Assembly (NCBI RefSeq): GCF_010669305.1
Contig: NZ_CP048649.1
Location: forward strand, 1,612,001 to 1,676,000
Reading direction: 5' to 3'
Source: Aminipila butyrica
GTDB lineage: Bacteria > Bacillota > Clostridia > Peptostreptococcales > Anaerovoracaceae
Length of the DNA: 64,000 nt
The number at the start of each line of letters is the position of its first letter. The first letter of the stretch is position 1. Shown piece after piece: positions 16,300 to 24,848 of this stretch. The notes below the pieces were generated by a model. The model ran no database searches. It was not told the DNA's origin and was given only the letters and a program-made list of their open reading frames with translations. Position numbers and translations under genes: made by a program.

Positions 16300-16665
16300 A
16301 TGTCTCTATTAAGCATGACAAAGACACTTTTTAAAAGCATCTTTCACGGGCCATATACCGATCTGTACCCTGTAAAGCCTAGAGAAAACTTTGAACGCAC
16401 CAGGGGAAGCATCGGCATTGATATTGAAAGCTGCATATTCTGCGGCATTTGCCAAAAACGCTGTCCTACGGGGGCCATCGAAACCTCCAGAACTGACAAG
16501 TCCTGGAGCATTGAGCGGATGAACTGCATTCAGTGTGGTTACTGTGTAGACGTATGCCCGAAAAAATGTTTGCAGATGAAAAACGACTATACGACCCCTG
16601 AACTAGAAAAGGTAAAGGATGAGTACGTAGATGCACGAGTACCCGATAACGAAGCGAATAATTGA
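16300..16665 (+). CDS. echF: Ech hydrogenase ferredoxin-like subunit F
   Basis: A 121-residue NuoI-like subunit with two [4Fe-4S] motifs, CIFCGICQKRCP and CIQCGYCVDVCP, that passes electrons from soluble ferredoxin to EchC. ATG 16300 follows GGAAG by six bases; upstream in-frame codons fall in the long intercistronic stem. Its end overlaps hypA by 35 bases, so the hydrogenase and maturation genes are likely one transcript. Confidence 0.9.
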   Translation: MSLLSMTKTLFKSIFHGPYTDLYPVKPRENFERTRGSIGIDIESCIFCGICQKRCPTGAIETSRTDKSWSIERMNCIQCGYCVDVCPKKCLQMKNDYTTPELEKVKDEYVDARVPDNEANN

Positions 16666-16969
16666 AGTCTCTGAAGAATTCGCTAAAAAAAACAATGTGG
16701 ACCAGGTAAAGCAGATTAACCTGGTGGTGGGGGATTATTCAGGCTATGTGGCCAGCTCCATCGAGCTTTACTTTGACCTTATCGCAGAGGACAGCATCTG
16801 TAAAGGTGCTGCCCTTCACATTGAACGGGTCAAGCCCAAATTGAAGTGTACCAGCTGTGGCCAGCTCTTTGAACGAAAGCCCTTTGAGTTTACCTGCCCC
16901 CTTTGCGAAGGGGAAGGAGAACCCACAGATATCGGTCAGGAATTTTACATTAAATCCATAGAGGTATGA
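16631..16969 (+). CDS. hypA: Hydrogenase nickel incorporation protein HypA
   Basis: A 112-residue nickel chaperone. The N-terminal Met-His-Glu nickel site is present (MHEYPITKR), and a zinc ribbon is formed by CTSC and CPLC near residues 75-100. It works with HypB to insert Ni into the EchE precursor. The start lies within echF, giving a 35-base overlap. Confidence 0.93.
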   Translation: MHEYPITKRIIEVSEEFAKKNNVDQVKQINLVVGDYSGYVASSIELYFDLIAEDSICKGAALHIERVKPKLKCTSCGQLFERKPFEFTCPLCEGEGEPTDIGQEFYIKSIEV

Positions 16970-16981
16970 TAGGAGAGTGAC

Positions 16982-17632
16982 ATGTCAGAGAACAACGAAA
17001 TCGAAGTAATGCAGTCCGTATACGACAAGAACGATGAGGTGGCCCAGCAGATTAATCAGCAGTTGACGGAGAAAGGCATTTTTGCGGTAAACGTCATGGG
17101 TGCGCCAGGAGTAGGAAAGACTTCTTCCCTAATTCAGATTATTCAGCGGTTGGGAGATGTGTCTTCTTATGTGATTGAAGGCGACATTGAGGCGGACATT
17201 GACACCAAGAAGCTGTTGTCTCTGGGTGTTAAAACTGTTCAAATCAATACCAACGGCGCCTGCCATTTGGATTCTCCGCTGATTGGTGAAGCGGTAGAAG
17301 AACTGGATATCCAAAAAGGTGTCCTGTTTATTGAAAACATCGGCAATTTAGTCTGCCCGGCTGAGTTTCAAATCGGTGAACATGTAAAGATGCTGATTTC
17401 CACTGTTACTGAGGGCAGTGACAAGCCGTACAAATATCCCTTGGCATTTGAAAAAGCCGACATTATCTTGATCAATAAATGGGACTTGCTTCCATATGTT
17501 GATTTTGATGAAGAATACTTTATGAAGGGCGTCCGGGCTTTAAACAAGACAGCCCCTATTTTTAAGGTGGCCAGCAAAGATGGCCAGGGGTTTGAGGAAG
17601 TCGTTTCATGGATACAGAAGCACATAAAATAA
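16982..17632 (+). CDS. hypB: Hydrogenase maturation GTPase HypB
   Basis: A 216-residue SIMIBI GTPase that delivers nickel. P-loop GAPGVGKTS is at about residues 40-48, the base-recognition motif NKWD is present, and the conserved metal-binding Cys-His pair occurs in NGACHLD. The His-rich nickel-storage tail seen in many HypB proteins is absent; storage could instead rest elsewhere. Overlaps hypF by 25 bases. Confidence 0.93.
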   Translation: MSENNEIEVMQSVYDKNDEVAQQINQQLTEKGIFAVNVMGAPGVGKTSSLIQIIQRLGDVSSYVIEGDIEADIDTKKLLSLGVKTVQINTNGACHLDSPLIGEAVEELDIQKGVLFIENIGNLVCPAEFQIGEHVKMLISTVTEGSDKPYKYPLAFEKADIILINKWDLLPYVDFDEEYFMKGVRALNKTAPIFKVASKDGQGFEEVVSWIQKHIK

Positions 17633-20151
17633 GAACTAAAAAAGTCATCGTATCAGGAATTGTACAAGGGGTTGGTTTTCGACCCCTTACTTTTCGTGTT
17701 GCCAAAAAAAATAATATAGTAGGAACCGTACAGAACATTGGGGGAATGGTGGAAATTGTGACTCAGTCTTCTGAAGAGAATTTTCAGCAATTCCTGTATG
17801 ATTTACAGACTGCGGATTGTGAAGGCTGTGAGATTATCAAAATTCAAATCAGTGACATAAGCGCAGAAGACCAACAGGTCTATCCAGATTTTAAAATTAT
17901 TGAGAGCACGGCTAACCGGGAAGTGTCTATCATTCCGCCGGATTTGGCCACCTGTGACCGCTGTCTTGGGGAGCTGTATGAGAAAGGAAACCGAAGATTC
18001 TTTAACCCCTTTATCAGCTGTATGTCCTGTGGACCGCGGTATACCATCATGGATGTTCTACCCTATGACAGAGATACCACGACCATGGTGGATTTTCCTA
18101 TGTGTGAAGGCTGCAATGAGGAATATGTGTCACCGGAAAGCAGGCGCTTTCACGCCCAGACCATCTCCTGTCACGATTGCGGGCCTTATTTAATTTTAAA
18201 AGAATATAACAAGAGGAGTTCCCAGGAAGAAATCCAGGCCAAAGAGTGGCGTGGAGTGAGAGCCTCATCCTTGGGGAGGGGTGTTAAGTGTATTAACCAG
18301 CCTCCTCGTGCAGGATACAAAAGAGATGAAAATAGAACAGAACCCTGTGAGAAGCCAGTGAGACCACTGAATTCCCATCAGGTTAGCATATATAAGAGTA
18401 AGAAGCGGTTCGAGCGGGCTGTCCGCCTTTTAAAAAGAGGGGGAATCCTGGCGGTAAAAGGGATTGGCGGCTACCATTTTGTGTGTTCCCCTTTTCTGGA
18501 GGAGACCGTACAGAAGCTGCGCCAGTTGAAAGGCCGAGAGGAAAAGCCCTTTGCGGTCATGTTTGAATCCGTGGCGGATATTCGGCAGCATTGTCACGTA
18601 TCGCCTCAAGAAGAGCAGCTGCTGAAATCTAAGGCACGGCCTATCGTCCTGCTTTATTCCCAAAATGAGCAGATGGCCCCTTCTACTTACAAGGCCAGTA
18701 TTTACTGCGGGGCTTTTTTACCGTACACCCCGTTGCAGACGATGCTGGTTCGGGCTTGCGGTCCGCTGATTATGACCAGCGGAAATATTTCGGACCAGCC
18801 TATCATCCGGGAAGACAGCCAGATGCTGGCTCTGGACAGCCCTTTACTGGACGGGATACTCTACAATAAGAGGCGGATTCTCCGTTCAGTGGATGATTCG
18901 GTGGCTAAAATCATCGATGGAAAACCACAGTTGATTCGTCGGAGTAGAGGTTATGTGCCATATCCGGTATTTCTGCCGGAAAGGGAAGACAACCTGAAAA
19001 TATTTGCGGCAGGAGGGGATTTAAAAGCTTCTTTCTGCCTTTATAACAGGGGAAGTGCGGTGGTTTCCCAGTATTTTGGCGATTTGGAGGAAGGCTCGGT
19101 GCTGGCAGAATACCGGCAGGGCGTAGCGGATTTAAGCAGGCTGCTGAAAATTCAGCCAGAATTGACGGTCTGTGACCTTCACCCTAATTATTTTTCTACC
19201 AAATTTACCGAAGCGATGGACAGGCCCCTGCTCTATGTTCAGCATCACCATGCCCATGTGGCCTCCGTCATGGCGGAGCACCATTTAAATGACGATAAGG
19301 TCATTGGTATCGCTTTTGACGGTACAGGCTACGGGTTGGATGGTCATATTTGGGGCAGTGAATTTATGATTTGCCAAGGGGCAGATTTCCAGCGGTTGGC
19401 ACATTTAAAATATACAACGATGCTGGGAGGCGACGGCTCTATGAAGGACGCCAAAAAGACTGCCACCTGTTTCCTGCTGGGAGCAGGGCTGGAGCAGTAT
19501 GTTTCCGATGAGCGAAAGACGCTGATTCAGGCAGCTTTGACTCACGGTGTCAATACCATTCAGACCTCCAGCGTGGGCAGACTCTTTGATGCGGTGTCCA
19601 GCATTTTGGACATTCGGCAGGAGAACCAGTATGAAGGAGAATGTGCGGCTTATTTGGAAAAAGAGGCCTTACTAGCAGAAAAAAGCGGGGTTGCTGCTGT
19701 GCCGATGGCTTTTGGCTTGATTCGGCAGGGTAGTCTGCTGGAGATTGATGCGGCACCAGTGCTAGAGGTCCTTTGCGGTCTGGAATGGGATCAGGAATCG
19801 GGTCAGGGTGGCCGTAAACGATATGAGGACCAGTCAGCCTATCTGCTTCGTCGGCAAGCCTTGGCGTTGGGCTTTCACTATGCTTTGGCAGAGGTGGTGC
19901 TGGAAGTCTGTCGCTTGCTGGGACAGGAACAGCAGACCAATAAGGTTGCCTTTAGCGGAGGTGTTTTTCAGAACTGTGTGCTCACCCAGCGGGTGCTTCA
20001 GCTGCTGGAGCGTGATGGTTTTTCCGTGTATTACAATGAAGCTGTACCGCCAAATGATGGCTGTATCAGCTTAGGACAGATTTTTGTGGGTATCATGAAT
20101 AAAGACGGCAGTGAGTCTGTTCAGTTGCAGAGCGATAGAATAAAGGAATAA
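17608..20151 (+). CDS. hypF: Carbamoyltransferase HypF with an unusual internal insertion
   Basis: HypF makes the thiocarbamate precursor of the cyanide ligands from carbamoyl phosphate. Domains in order: acylphosphatase (VQGVGFRPLTFRVAKK, residues about 17-32), two zinc fingers (CDRC/CMSC and CEGC/CHDC, to residue 191), a YrdC-like domain (from about residue 268, KGIGGYHF), and the Kae1-like C-terminal domain (HHHAHVASVMAEH, FDGTGYGLDG). It has 847 residues against roughly 750-770 usually. Residues about 202-266, between the last zinc finger and the YrdC domain, are an in-frame insertion with unusual Arg/Pro-rich composition encoded by DNA containing a strong palindrome (18267-18316). All catalytic motifs remain, so it is probably active. 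Confidence 0.92.
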   Translation: MDTEAHKIRTKKVIVSGIVQGVGFRPLTFRVAKKNNIVGTVQNIGGMVEIVTQSSEENFQQFLYDLQTADCEGCEIIKIQISDISAEDQQVYPDFKIIESTANREVSIIPPDLATCDRCLGELYEKGNRRFFNPFISCMSCGPRYTIMDVLPYDRDTTTMVDFPMCEGCNEEYVSPESRRFHAQTISCHDCGPYLILKEYNKRSSQEEIQAKEWRGVRASSLGRGVKCINQPPRAGYKRDENRTEPCEKPVRPLNSHQVSIYKSKKRFERAVRLLKRGGILAVKGIGGYHFVCSPFLEETVQKLRQLKGREEKPFAVMFESVADIRQHCHVSPQEEQLLKSKARPIVLLYSQNEQMAPSTYKASIYCGAFLPYTPLQTMLVRACGPLIMTSGNISDQPIIREDSQMLALDSPLLDGILYNKRRILRSVDDSVAKIIDGKPQLIRRSRGYVPYPVFLPEREDNLKIFAAGGDLKASFCLYNRGSAVVSQYFGDLEEGSVLAEYRQGVADLSRLLKIQPELTVCDLHPNYFSTKFTEAMDRPLLYVQHHHAHVASVMAEHHLNDDKVIGIAFDGTGYGLDGHIWGSEFMICQGADFQRLAHLKYTTMLGGDGSMKDAKKTATCFLLGAGLEQYVSDERKTLIQAALTHGVNTIQTSSVGRLFDAVSSILDIRQENQYEGECAAYLEKEALLAEKSGVAAVPMAFGLIRQGSLLEIDAAPVLEVLCGLEWDQESGQGGRKRYEDQSAYLLRRQALALGFHYALAEVVLEVCRLLGQEQQTNKVAFSGGVFQNCVLTQRVLQLLERDGFSVYYNEAVPPNDGCISLGQIFVGIMNKDGSESVQLQSDRIKE
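18211..18405 (+). repeat. In-frame inserted segment in hypF with palindromic core
   Basis: The 195-base segment encodes residues with no counterpart in ordinary HypF. Its core, 18267-18316, folds as ATCCT...AGGAT outside, then GGGGAGG with CCTCCTC, then GGTGTTAA with TTAACC around GTG. A second hairpin CAGTG-AGAC-CACTG is at 18356-18369. The borders are estimated from the protein, not from target-site duplications, which I did not find. Confidence 0.6.
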
Positions 20152-20163
20152 ATAGGTGATAAT

Positions 20164-20403
20164 ATGTGTGTTGCAGTACCGGGAAAGGTAATAGAAATCA
20201 ATGGCCCAAAGGCTAAGGTAGACGTGATGAACAATACTTGTGATGTAGATATTCGATTGGTTCAGCCGAAATTGGGAGATTATGTGCTCATTCACGCAGG
20301 CTGTGCCATCGATGTGTTGAGCAAGGATGCCGCAGAAGAGATTTTGTGGATGTTCAATGAACTGGAGGAGGAAATGAATGGTCACCCTGGAGCAGATCGT
20401 TAA
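20164..20403 (+). CDS. hypC: Hydrogenase assembly chaperone HypC
   Basis: A 79-residue chaperone that carries the Fe(CN)2CO unit with HypD and docks on the hydrogenase large subunit. It begins MCVAVPGKV, where Cys2 is the essential iron ligand after Met removal, and has the GDYVLIHAGCAI stretch typical of HypC. It overlaps hypD by 26 bases. Confidence 0.93.
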   Translation: MCVAVPGKVIEINGPKAKVDVMNNTCDVDIRLVQPKLGDYVLIHAGCAIDVLSKDAAEEILWMFNELEEEMNGHPGADR

Positions 20404-21424
20404 GGAATTAAAAGAATATGACGGAGAAGAAATTAAGATTATGGAGGTCTGCGGTACGCATACCTCCAGTATCTTTAAAAATGGCATTAGGAGCCTGATT
20501 TCTCCTAAGATTAAACTGATTTCCGGCCCTGGCTGTCCAGTTTGTGTCACCCCTTCGGTGTATGTGGACAAGCTGGTGGAGCTATCGTTAAAGCCCAGCC
20601 ACTGTGTCTTGACCTTTGGGGATATGATGAAAGTCAAAGGCAATCAAGGGTCTTTGACAGAAGCCGTCGCCAAGGGTGGCCGAGTTCGCGTGCTGTATTC
20701 TCCCTTGGATTCATTAACAGCCGCTCAGGAAGACCCGGATACGCAGTATGTGTTTGCCGCGGTGGGTTTTGAAACAACGACTCCCATTTATGGTTTGCTG
20801 CTGGATGAGATCTTAAAAAAGAATCTTTCCAATTTAAAGCTGCTGACCTCTTTAAAGACCATTACGCCGGCTTTGGAGTACATCTGTGAGAATGAAAAAG
20901 GGATTGATGCCTTTATCGCCCCTGGCCACGTGAGTGTAATTATTGGCAGTCAAAGCTACGAAGCATTGGCGGAAAAATATGGCAAGCCTTTTGTGGTAGC
21001 TGGATTTGGCGGAGAACATATCTTGGCGGCTATTTATGAGATTTTACTTCAGCTTCGAGATGGGCGGCACCAGGTGAAGAACATGTATGTTAGTGCTGTT
21101 TCCCAGGAAGGAAACCCCCAGGCTCTTTCGGTTATCAATCAGTATTTTGAGACTAAGGAAGACTTTTGGCGGGGCATCGGCGTGATTCCTCAGTCTTCAC
21201 TGGGGCTGAAATCGGCTTACCAACAGTTTGATGCCGGAAGCAGTTTTATCGAGTACCGAGAAGAGCTGCCCAAGGGCTGCCGATGTACAGACGTCATTCT
21301 GGGGCGGATTACGCCGGTGGAATGTCCGCTGTTTGGCGGCTCTTGTACGCCGCTGAACGCCGTAGGTCCCTGTATGGTTTCCACAGAAGGGGTATGTGGT
21401 ATTTGGTACAAGAACAGAGGCTGA
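20378..21424 (+). CDS. hypD: Hydrogenase formation protein HypD
   Basis: A 348-residue iron-sulfur protein that assembles the Fe(CN)2CO group. Characteristic motifs are CGTHTSSIFKNGIR, GPGCPVCVTP, GFETTTP and the Cys-rich C-terminus (CRCTDVILGRITP, CPLFGGSCTP). The length is normal. The start ATG is nested in the hypC end, indicating coupled translation. Confidence 0.94.
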   Translation: MVTLEQIVKELKEYDGEEIKIMEVCGTHTSSIFKNGIRSLISPKIKLISGPGCPVCVTPSVYVDKLVELSLKPSHCVLTFGDMMKVKGNQGSLTEAVAKGGRVRVLYSPLDSLTAAQEDPDTQYVFAAVGFETTTPIYGLLLDEILKKNLSNLKLLTSLKTITPALEYICENEKGIDAFIAPGHVSVIIGSQSYEALAEKYGKPFVVAGFGGEHILAAIYEILLQLRDGRHQVKNMYVSAVSQEGNPQALSVINQYFETKEDFWRGIGVIPQSSLGLKSAYQQFDAGSSFIEYREELPKGCRCTDVILGRITPVECPLFGGSCTPLNAVGPCMVSTEGVCGIWYKNRG

Positions 21425-21438
21425 GGAAATAGAAAATG

Positions 21439-21489
21439 GACAATCCCGAATCCTGGATTGTCAAAAGTGCTGCAAATTGCAGTACTTTT
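21439..21489 (+). repeat. Two tandem hairpins between hypD and hypE
   Basis: GACAATCC and GGATTGTC flank eight bases (21439-21462). Immediately after, AAAAGT-G-CTGCAA pairs with TTGCAG-T-ACTTTT (21463-21489). The second ends in TTTT and could act as a weak terminator or processing site that lowers hypE output. Confidence 0.65.
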
Positions 21490-21522
21490 GCCCTTCAGGC
21501 AGAGACAGGAATGGAGGAATAG

Positions 21523-22500
21523 ATGAAAATTGACTTATCTTATGGCAGCGGCGGAAAGCAGACCAGCAGCCTAATTAATGACATATTTTTGAAACACTTT
21601 GACAATCCAGTGTTAAACCGGCTGGAAGATGCGGCTGTTTTAGATGTTCAGGGCCGAATTGCTTATACCACGGACTCTTTTGTGGTAACCCCCTTGTTCT
21701 TTAAGGGAGGGAACATCGGTAAACTGGCGGTTTGTGGTACGGTTAACGACCTAGCGATGATGGGGGCCAGACCTCGCTATTTGACGGCTGGCTTCATTCT
21801 TGAAGCCGGAGCGGACAGCCAGGTTTTGGAGCAAATTGCTCAGACCATGCGGGAAACTGCGGATGAGGCTGGTGTTCAAATTGTAGCGGGAGACACTAAG
21901 GTTGTGGAAGGCAGCGGCAATATTTATATCAATACCTCGGGAGTAGGAGAAATTCTTAAAGAAGGCATCAGTATTGCCAACTGCCAAGAGGGGGACTGTA
22001 TCTTGCTGTCAGGCAATTTGGGAGAACACCATGCAGCTATTATGTCTGAGCGTATGGGCATTGAAAATAATATTGCCAGCGACTGTGCCCCCCTGTTTTC
22101 TTTAGTGGAAGGTTTGCTGGAGGCAGGTATTGATGTGCATTGTATGCGGGATGTAACCAGAGGAGGTCTGGGAACGGTGCTTAACGAAGTAGCTGACAGC
22201 TCCGCTTGCCAGGTGGAAATCCGCGAGACATCCTTGCCTGTCAGCAAGGAGATTCAAGGGTTTTGCAGTATACTAGGCTTGGATCCCCTGTACATGGCTA
22301 ATGAAGGCAAAATGATTGCCGTAGTTCCGGGAGAGCAGGCAGAGCAAGCTTTGGCCGCTATGCAAAGAAATCCCTATGGTGCCTATGCCCAGATAATAGG
22401 TCGCATTGAAAAGGGTGCAGGAGTCCGGATGATTACTGCCTTGGGCGGCAGTCGAGCCGTGGATATTCTCTATGGAGAGGGATTGCCGCGAATCTGCTAA
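21523..22500 (+). CDS. hypE: Hydrogenase maturation protein HypE
   Basis: A 325-residue PurM-like ATPase that dehydrates the HypF-made thiocarboxamide to thiocyanate. The N-terminus has the GSGGKQTSSLI loop, 'EDAAVLDVQGRIAYTTDSFVV' is the ATP-binding region, and the protein ends with GLPRIC, the flexible tail with the C-terminal cysteine that receives the carbamoyl group. Complete. It closes the hyp set. Confidence 0.94.
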   Translation: MKIDLSYGSGGKQTSSLINDIFLKHFDNPVLNRLEDAAVLDVQGRIAYTTDSFVVTPLFFKGGNIGKLAVCGTVNDLAMMGARPRYLTAGFILEAGADSQVLEQIAQTMRETADEAGVQIVAGDTKVVEGSGNIYINTSGVGEILKEGISIANCQEGDCILLSGNLGEHHAAIMSERMGIENNIASDCAPLFSLVEGLLEAGIDVHCMRDVTRGGLGTVLNEVADSSACQVEIRETSLPVSKEIQGFCSILGLDPLYMANEGKMIAVVPGEQAEQALAAMQRNPYGAYAQIIGRIEKGAGVRMITALGGSRAVDILYGEGLPRIC

Positions 22501-22555
22501 GGTGGAAGGCTAAAAGCTAAAACGATAGGTACCCATTGTGGTAGGGAGGTAGAAC

Positions 22556-23203
22556 ATGAAGATTGTGGATTTGACCCATTTTATTTCAGAAGATATGCCG
22601 GTGTATCCCGGCACAGAGGGACCTAAGTTTACACCAGCCAATTCCTACGAGGTAGACGGGTTTAAGGAAACCCTGATGACGATGTACACCCATACAGGCA
22701 CCCACATGGACCCACCGGCGCATTTGTTTGCCGGGCGGACTACTTTAGATCAGTTCCCTGTTTCTCAATTTGCCGGCGTGGCCTGTGTCATCGACTGTTC
22801 TGATTTGCAAGAAGGGCAGCAGATTACCATGGATTACGTGAACCGACAGCGGGAAGCTGCGGAGAAAGCGGAATTTCTTTTGTTCAGCACGGGCTGGGAG
22901 GAATACTGGGGTACAGAACGCTATTTTGGCGATTATCCTTGCATCGACCAGGAGGTGGCAGACTTTCTGATTCAAGAAGGTAAAAAAGGGATTGGTCTGG
23001 ATACCATCGGCTTGGACCCGATTGCAGATACGAATCTGACCTTACATAAAAAACTCTTTCGGGATAGTGAGATTGTTATTATTGAAAATCTGGAAAATTT
23101 GAAGGAGCTGAGAGGACAGAGTTTTACTTTCTGTGGGCTGCCCCTTAAGCATAAAGATGCGGATGGCTCTCCGATTCGAGCTATCGCTTTGCTGGAAGTA
23201 TAA
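22556..23203 (+). CDS. Cyclase-family hydrolase (kynurenine formamidase-like)
   Basis: A 215-residue metal-dependent hydrolase of the cyclase/KynB family. The motif HTGTHMDPPAH (residues about 46-56) supplies metal ligands, and the DLTHFISEDMPVYPG start is typical. Members hydrolyse N-formylkynurenine, cyclic amides or related substrates; which one cannot be read here. It follows hypE by 55 bases with its own GGGAGG ribosome site, so it may be co-transcribed, though a role in hydrogenase maturation is not known. Confidence 0.85.
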   Translation: MKIVDLTHFISEDMPVYPGTEGPKFTPANSYEVDGFKETLMTMYTHTGTHMDPPAHLFAGRTTLDQFPVSQFAGVACVIDCSDLQEGQQITMDYVNRQREAAEKAEFLLFSTGWEEYWGTERYFGDYPCIDQEVADFLIQEGKKGIGLDTIGLDPIADTNLTLHKKLFRDSEIVIIENLENLKELRGQSFTFCGLPLKHKDADGSPIRAIALLEV

Positions 23204-23294
23204 AAAGGTAATAGGAAAGGTGGATTGTCACCAGGCATAGGCCCGGCGGCCCTGGCATATATATTAGGAAAAGCGGGAAAGGACGTAAAGAAAT

Positions 23295-23708
23295 ATGAAC
23301 AGCGTCAAGAAAGCACTAATATTATTTGTGGCAGGCGGCGGAGCGTATTACCTGATAGAGTTGATGTTCAGAGGCTACAGCCACGGAAGCATGTTCTTGG
23401 TGGGGGGCCTCTGTTTTTTGCTGGTGGGGCTTCTCAATGAGCAACTATCTTTTGATATGCCGTTAAAGTGGCAGATGCTTTTAGGCAGTCTGCTCATCAC
23501 CGTGGTAGAACTGATCAGCGGCCTTATTGTAAACTCCTGGCTGGGCCTGAACGTGTGGGATTACAGCAGCCTGCCGTTCAACCTTTGGGGACAGATCAGT
23601 CTGCTTTTTACCATTTTGTGGATTCCGTTAAGCGGCGGAGCAATTCTTTTGGATGATTATCTGAGGTATCGGTGGTTTGGTGAAGAACGACCACATTACC
23701 GGTTTTGA
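23295..23708 (+). CDS. Small membrane protein, putative ABC transporter permease (CmpB-like)
   Basis: A 137-residue protein with four predicted membrane segments and the 'SWLGLNVWDYSSLPFNLWGQISLLFTILW' region shared by the family annotated as putative ABC-transporter permease (CmpB-like). No ATPase partner is nearby and true transport function is unproven. The ribosome site is weak (AAAGGA). A terminator follows at 23753. Confidence 0.78.
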   Translation: MNSVKKALILFVAGGGAYYLIELMFRGYSHGSMFLVGGLCFLLVGLLNEQLSFDMPLKWQMLLGSLLITVVELISGLIVNSWLGLNVWDYSSLPFNLWGQISLLFTILWIPLSGGAILLDDYLRYRWFGEERPHYRF

Positions 23709-23752
23709 AAGTTTGTAGAAATCTCCTATTTTAATAGCTAAGTTTTTGGTCG

Positions 23753-23785
23753 AAAGCGGCGCAGGGAAATCTTTCGCCGCTTTTT
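23753..23785 (+). terminator. Rho-independent terminator
   Basis: AAAGCGGCG pairs exactly with CGCCGCTTT, followed by a T-run. It ends the hyp-cyclase-permease stretch and lies just before the convergent WYL regulator gene. Confidence 0.88.
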
Positions 23786-23804
23786 GTTATCTGTAATAAA
23801 CCGT

Positions 23805-24746
23805 TTACATCTCCGCAAAATAGTTCCTAAGCGCATCTGCCTTTTGGATAATCAGGCTTTTGAGGGATGGGGGATATACGGACAATATCGTTTCTCCATA
23901 GCCGATAAAGTAATTCGCAATAAAGTTTTCTTCGCCTTTGTTGTAGAAACCTCGCAGGAAATACTCTCCGCTTTCCCAGGAAAGTTTCATCGAGGGATAA
24001 TGTTCTTTATAGAATAAGTCCACCCCTTTCTTGGACAGCTTTATTTCAAAATCAATAGCATCTGGGGCTTTATATAATACATGGGCAGGTTTCAGAAATT
24101 GGGCTAGGGGCTTTGCTTGATATTGATTGGCTTCCTCCATCGCTAAAATTTTATCACAGCGAAATACCTGAGGGCTGTCGCTTTCAACATTACATCCCGT
24201 AGCGTACCACTGTCCATAAGCGGATGAAATATTAAAAAATTGAACGAAATAGTTAGTCGGAATGCCCTTTTTTTCATATAAGACCTTAGAAACTTTTTCT
24301 TCGATAGCATATTGCAGAACATCGCTTAAAAATGGACAGGGATTATGGTGCTGGATGGAAGCTAGACGGAACACACTTTCTACTCTGTGGAGCATATCTA
24401 TTTTTTCTGGAGATAAACAGGTTTCAAATTTTTTCTTTAACTTTTCTACACTTAAATGAAACGGTGTCGTTTCATAATCTCTTAAGGTGAGCATGGAGAA
24501 ATATAAAGCAAAGACCTCATCCATATTAAACACCATAGGGGACAGGAGTTTATTACTCAGGATGCCATAATAGCCATTTCGACCTGGCTGTGAATAGATC
24601 GGCATACCAATTAGCTCTAGAGATTGTACATCTCGCAGGGCAGTGCTTTTCGAAATATGATAGTTATTCATCAAATCTTTTAAGTTAAATGAATTTTTAT
24701 CATTAAGAAATAGCATCATATCCTGTAGCCTTTCGGATTTATTCAT
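23805..24746 (-). CDS. WYL-domain transcriptional regulator
   Basis: A 313-residue regulator with an N-terminal winged helix (residues about 1-60: LNDKNSFNLKDLMNNYHISKSTALRDVQSLELIG) of the DeoR/YafY type and a ligand-sensing WYL domain around 'GQWYATGCN' and the central region. WYL domains bind small ligands or nucleic acids. It is divergent from the peptidase E gene, and the 102-base gap between them holds a perfect dyad (24774-24796) that is its likely operator. A GGAGG site precedes the ATG. Confidence 0.85.
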   Translation of the reverse strand: MNKSERLQDMMLFLNDKNSFNLKDLMNNYHISKSTALRDVQSLELIGMPIYSQPGRNGYYGILSNKLLSPMVFNMDEVFALYFSMLTLRDYETTPFHLSVEKLKKKFETCLSPEKIDMLHRVESVFRLASIQHHNPCPFLSDVLQYAIEEKVSKVLYEKKGIPTNYFVQFFNISSAYGQWYATGCNVESDSPQVFRCDKILAMEEANQYQAKPLAQFLKPAHVLYKAPDAIDFEIKLSKKGVDLFYKEHYPSMKLSWESGEYFLRGFYNKGEENFIANYFIGYGETILSVYPPSLKSLIIQKADALRNYFAEM

Positions 24747-24773
24747 CTTTACCTCCTTTGGGATTACATCTAT

Positions 24774-24814
24774 AAGGTGTCGATAAATGACACCTTTTTA
24801 TAGTATGCTACAAT
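24774..24814 (+). promoter_or_regulatory. Dyad operator overlapping the peptidase gene promoter
   Basis: AAGGTGTC and GACACCTT form a perfect 8-bp inverted repeat with a 7-base centre (24774-24796). The right arm overlaps a -35 box ATGACA (24787), which is 16 bp before TACAAT (24809). A protein bound there should block the promoter; the WYL regulator is the obvious candidate. Confidence 0.65.
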
Positions 24815-24848
24815 TACTTAAGAAAGAAAAGAGAAGGAGATATAAAAC

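Noticed and set aside
18181..18420. Intein or intron in hypF
   Set aside because: Too short for an intein, no splice-junction residues, and the frame is continuous; a palindromic insertion fits better.
20071..20643. 190-codon minus-strand frame across hypF-hypC-hypD
   Set aside because: Covers three certain genes on the other strand and has no motif; chance frame.
23225..23440. 71-codon frame overlapping the start of the small permease gene
   Set aside because: Different frame, no homology, weaker than the membrane protein that covers it.
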